From Sphingobacterium psychroaquaticum (lineage in GTDB: Bacteria > Bacteroidota > Bacteroidia > Sphingobacteriales > Sphingobacteriaceae), in NCBI RefSeq assembly GCF_900177625.1, contig NZ_FXAU01000003.1:248001-312000 (forward strand): 64,000 nucleotides of DNA, read 5' to 3'. The notes below the pieces were generated by a model that was given only the letters and a program-made list of their open reading frames with translations, ran no database searches and was not told where the DNA came from. How positions within the stretch are numbered: the first letter of the stretch is position 1; every line of letters starts with the position of its first letter. Of this stretch, positions 60,960 through 64,000 are shown piece after piece. The position numbers and the translations under genes were made by a program.

Positions 60960-63900
60960 TTAAATACCGACACGTACACCAAAAGAGAAAATACGCTGTG
61001 GCGGATAGAGATTAGCTGTTGCACCGGTAGATTCTGGATCGTAGCGTCTGTTTTTACTGATCGTAAATAGATTTTGCCCTTGCAGCGTCAGTCCTACAGA
61101 ACGAAGTCCAGTACGTGTTAACCATGCCGATGGAACGGTGTAAGCTATTTGTGCGGTTCTAAGCTTCAGGTAATTCCCATTTTTCACAAAGAATGTGGAA
61201 GGGAGTCTGTTATTTTCGTAATTGGATAACAGGCGCGGGTAGCTCGCATTAAGATTCTCCGGTGTCCATCTATCCATATGCAGCTCATAGAAATTTGCAA
61301 TATCGTTGGCTGCTGTATAGTTGATGAAAATATCGGTAGAGGCTTGGAAAAAAGCATCGACAGATAGCCCTTTCCAGCTCGCACCTAGATTAAGTCCGTA
61401 TACGGTCGGTGGGTTAATATATTGCGCTTCGAAGGCACGGTCGGGGCTGCCGCTATAGAGTTCAACAACACCGTCGCCATTCATATCCTCATATCGGATA
61501 TCACCCGGTTTAGGTGTGATTGGCGTTCCATTCGGACTACTCAAATATTTTGGCCAGTTTGCGACATCGGCTTCATCCTTGAATATACCATTTGCCTTTA
61601 AGATCCGTACCATCCCGACAGTGCTTCCTTCTTGACGGTTACCCGGTAAGACGGCATCATTTTCACCATAATCTACTACTGTACTTTTGGTATAGGTCAT
61701 GTTTAAACGTGCATTGATTTGTACGTCCTTGATCTTACTACGGTGTGATACGGCAGCTTCGTAACCATAATACCGTTCCCGTGCGAAGTTTTGAAGTGCA
61801 GGTGTTATACCGAAAGAAAGGGGTACATCATAGGATCTAGAGCGTAGGATGTCAAATTTGTTCTTGTTGTAGTAATCAACTTCAAATCCAAGCTTACCTT
61901 TCCAAAGTATCGCATCTAATCCAATATCGAACGCATCGACCTTTTCCCATGTAATATTAGTATTTGGCACAGTTAGGTTTGATATACGAGTCAATGGTGT
62001 AATGGTGTTACTTGTACCAAAGACATATCCTGCTGGTACTACAGCGTAGTTGTAAAAGTAGGTATATAGATTTCCACCATCGTTTCCAAGACGACCATAC
62101 GAAGAGCGTAGTTTTAAGTTATCCACAAAGGAGAAATTGTCTTTGATAAAACGCTCATCAGAAACAATCCATGCGGCAGATACGGCAGGGAAAAAGGCAT
62201 CTCTTTTACCTTTCGGGTAATAAGGAGAGCTGTCATGACGGAAGCTTCCTTCAACGATATAGCGTTGGTTATAGCTATACACAAGTCTTCCTACCACACT
62301 ACGTCTTGCATTTTCGGTGGATGAACCTAGGTTCTTTTGTGTGCTTGCATCGCCCAGGAAAAGTTGGTCTAGACTGGAAACGGGGTAGTTGCTACGCGAA
62401 GCGTTCATCATCTCACTCTTGAACTCGTTTTGTTCATATAAAGCCATTGCATCTACATTATGCGCACCAAATTTTCGTTTATAGTTCATTCGAACTTGAA
62501 CATTCACGTTGTTATTTTGGTTATATGTTTGGTCGAGATATGGCTTTTCCGTTCCATTTTGCAACGTATAATCATCGGTGTTCTGTGCGATGGTGTATTG
62601 TTGCACTGGAATGGTGAATCCTTTTTGGAAAGAGCTGTTACGATCTACGGTCACTGCTGCACCGGCCGATAAACCTTTTACAAAAGGAATTTGCTGTGTC
62701 AGTCTAAATGAACCGGTAAATACATTTCTAGTTGTCCGATTGTAACCACTCTCCGGCATTACGTCAGTTTTAGGATTTCCTGAAAAGCCAGAGTACGCAT
62801 AAAAACCATTCGTAAACTGTGCCGGAGAAATCGAGCCCAAGGATGCCAAACGGCTAAAGATTGTTTCTGCATACGCAGAGGGGTTACTTGCTGTTTCTGT
62901 GATATAGTTGATTCCGACAGCTAGATTCGTGTTCTTTGTGATATCATAGTTGGTATTGCTTACCAATCCATACCGTTTCAGTCCTGATGTTTTCATTAAA
63001 CCATCTTGATCGGTATAAGAACCACTGACAAAATAACGTGCATTTTTAGAACCGCCATTAATGTTGACGTTATGCTTTTGCAACATCGCAGTGGTATTCA
63101 ATACTTCTTTATACCAATTGGTATTGGGGTAGCGATTCGGGTCAGATCCGTCAAGGAACTTTTGCAATTCAGCATCTGTATACTTGGTTTTTGGGGAAGT
63201 ACCACGTTCTGCGATATCATTGTCATACATCTCATTATTGAGTAATGCGTAACGATATGAGTCTAGAAAACGAGGTAAACGCGTGCTTTCCTGAAACCCC
63301 AATTGTCCACTGTATCCAATTTCGAGTTTATCTCGGGTTCCCTTTTTTGTCGTGATTAAAACTACCCCATTTGCACCACGTGTTCCATATACTGCTGCTG
63401 CGGCATCTTTTAATATGGTAACACTTTCTATACTGTTGGGGTCAAGTTTATCGATTTCCATTCCGATAATCCCTTGTCCTTCACGGGCAACACCATCGAT
63501 TACGATCAATGCTTCGCCCATACCCCGAATTTTTAATGTTGCGCGGTCCCGGTCGGGTGCACCCGAGGTCATCGTAGAGGTCAAACCCGGTGCTCTACCC
63601 ATTAAGGTATTGGATAAATTAACGGCAGGAGACTGTGCCAGTTCTTCCCCCTTTATGGTATTTATCGCTCCGGCAACAAGTTTTTTCTGTTGCGCACCGT
63701 AACCCACGATAACGATGTCACTGAGTTCGGTAACCGCTTTAGAAAGGACAATTCGAACCGTTGTATCGTCCGTTTTGATCTTCAGGTCGCTACGTTGGTA
63801 TCCCAAAAAAGTCCCTTCAAGAATATCATCAGATTCGGCAGGAATTGCGAATTCTCCTTGACTATCCGAAACGACAATAGCGCCTGTACGTTTGTTTCGA

Positions 63901-64000
63901 ATCGTTGCGCCGGGAAGGACCGTCCCTTGATCATTTTGGATCGTACCTTTACGTATCTTTTCCTGTTGTTGTTTGGTCGTTGTTGTCGAATTTGTTGCTT
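60960..64000 (-). CDS. SusC/RagA family TonB-dependent transporter, 5' end missing
   Basis: About 1012 residues are visible, and the frame runs off the right edge without a stop. The visible start is a Thr/Gln-rich linker, then a carboxypeptidase-regulatory-like domain (LPGATIRNKRTGAIVVSD, then EGTFLGYQ). The TonB-plug follows (IVIVGYGAQQKKLVAGAIN, LKIRGMGEALIVIDGV, LKDAAAAVYGTRGANGV), and then a long 22-strand barrel ending FSFGVRVGI. It imports large ligands across the outer membrane with TonB energy. It leads an operon with susD and the zinc protease, suggesting peptides as ligand; that is inference. Confidence 0.95.
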   Translation of the reverse strand, partial: ATNSTTTTKQQQEKIRKGTIQNDQGTVLPGATIRNKRTGAIVVSDSQGEFAIPAESDDILEGTFLGYQRSDLKIKTDDTTVRIVLSKAVTELSDIVIVGYGAQQKKLVAGAINTIKGEELAQSPAVNLSNTLMGRAPGLTSTMTSGAPDRDRATLKIRGMGEALIVIDGVAREGQGIIGMEIDKLDPNSIESVTILKDAAAAVYGTRGANGVVLITTKKGTRDKLEIGYSGQLGFQESTRLPRFLDSYRYALLNNEMYDNDIAERGTSPKTKYTDAELQKFLDGSDPNRYPNTNWYKEVLNTTAMLQKHNVNINGGSKNARYFVSGSYTDQDGLMKTSGLKRYGLVSNTNYDITKNTNLAVGINYITETASNPSAYAETIFSRLASLGSISPAQFTNGFYAYSGFSGNPKTDVMPESGYNRTTRNVFTGSFRLTQQIPFVKGLSAGAAVTVDRNSSFQKGFTIPVQQYTIAQNTDDYTLQNGTEKPYLDQTYNQNNNVNVQVRMNYKRKFGAHNVDAMALYEQNEFKSEMMNASRSNYPVSSLDQLFLGDASTQKNLGSSTENARRSVVGRLVYSYNQRYIVEGSFRHDSSPYYPKGKRDAFFPAVSAAWIVSDERFIKDNFSFVDNLKLRSSYGRLGNDGGNLYTYFYNYAVVPAGYVFGTSNTITPLTRISNLTVPNTNITWEKVDAFDIGLDAILWKGKLGFEVDYYNKNKFDILRSRSYDVPLSFGITPALQNFARERYYGYEAAVSHRSKIKDVQINARLNMTYTKSTVVDYGENDAVLPGNRQEGSTVGMVRILKANGIFKDEADVANWPKYLSSPNGTPITPKPGDIRYEDMNGDGVVELYSGSPDRAFEAQYINPPTVYGLNLGASWKGLSVDAFFQASTDIFINYTAANDIANFYELHMDRWTPENLNASYPRLLSNYENNRLPSTFFVKNGNYLKLRTAQIAYTVPSAWLTRTGLRSVGLTLQGQNLFTISKNRRYDPESTGATANLYPPQRIFSFGVRVGI

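Overview
The window reads as chromosomal DNA of a Bacteroidetes bacterium, most likely family Sphingobacteriaceae (Sphingobacterium/Pedobacter-like). The grounds are a fused SecDF, a SusC/SusD pair, promoters of the TTTG-N19-21-TAnnTTTG type, near absence of Shine-Dalgarno sites, a five-helix SdhC of the Bacteroidetes type and a FeoA/FeoB/FeoB-associated trio. This placement is family-level recognition, not a computed classification. Both edges cut genes: guaA on the left (5' end missing) and a susC on the right (5' end missing). I see no insertion sequence, prophage or CRISPR array.

Layout. 1-5 kb: guaA, a periplasmic-binding-fold lipoprotein and an RsmB-type rRNA methyltransferase in one run, then a universal stress protein and an NlpC/P60 hydrolase. 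5-13.5 kb: a repeat-like intergenic stretch, a TPR protein, the ferrous iron operon feoA-feoB plus a 49-residue FeoB-associated Cys-rich protein, a divergent MarR regulator, a ZIP metal transporter with PAP2 phosphatase, glmM and rlmF. 13.6-21.7 kb: a TIGR02757 protein, GAPDH, a thioredoxin-like lipoprotein, secDF, a small outer membrane protein and guaB. 21.7-27.7 kb: a minus-strand operon joining a porin, a DASS dicarboxylate permease and succinate dehydrogenase sdhCAB, which suggests uptake and immediate oxidation of C4-dicarboxylates. 27.8-31.4 kb: small accessory genes (two Crp/Fnr regulators, AhpD-like, CAT-like, HAD, a membrane protein).

31.5-39.7 kb is the most unusual region. It is a five-gene plus-strand run: an HD phosphohydrolase fused to a Pycsar-effector-type membrane domain, an SdiA-regulated-type propeller lipoprotein, an exported metallophosphoesterase, a GAF protein, and a BamA/D15 barrel whose N-terminal half carries a kinase-like D-R-H-x-x-N motif. 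No nucleotide cyclase lies nearby.

39.8-46.7 kb: an AraC regulator and a complete RND tripartite efflux system. 46.8-52.5 kb: an orphan small gene, a gene-free 528 bp, a small GNAT, kdsB, a HAD phosphatase, a TauE/SafE exporter, a sigma-54 activator, YceI and tRNA-Ser(UGA). 52.6-56.7 kb: an outer membrane protein, an AraC regulator, an exported flavodoxin-RidA fusion and a CynX/NimT-type MFS transporter. 56.8-64 kb: an operon of SusC, SusD and a secreted metzincin-like zinc protease, pointing to peptide or protein use rather than glycan use.
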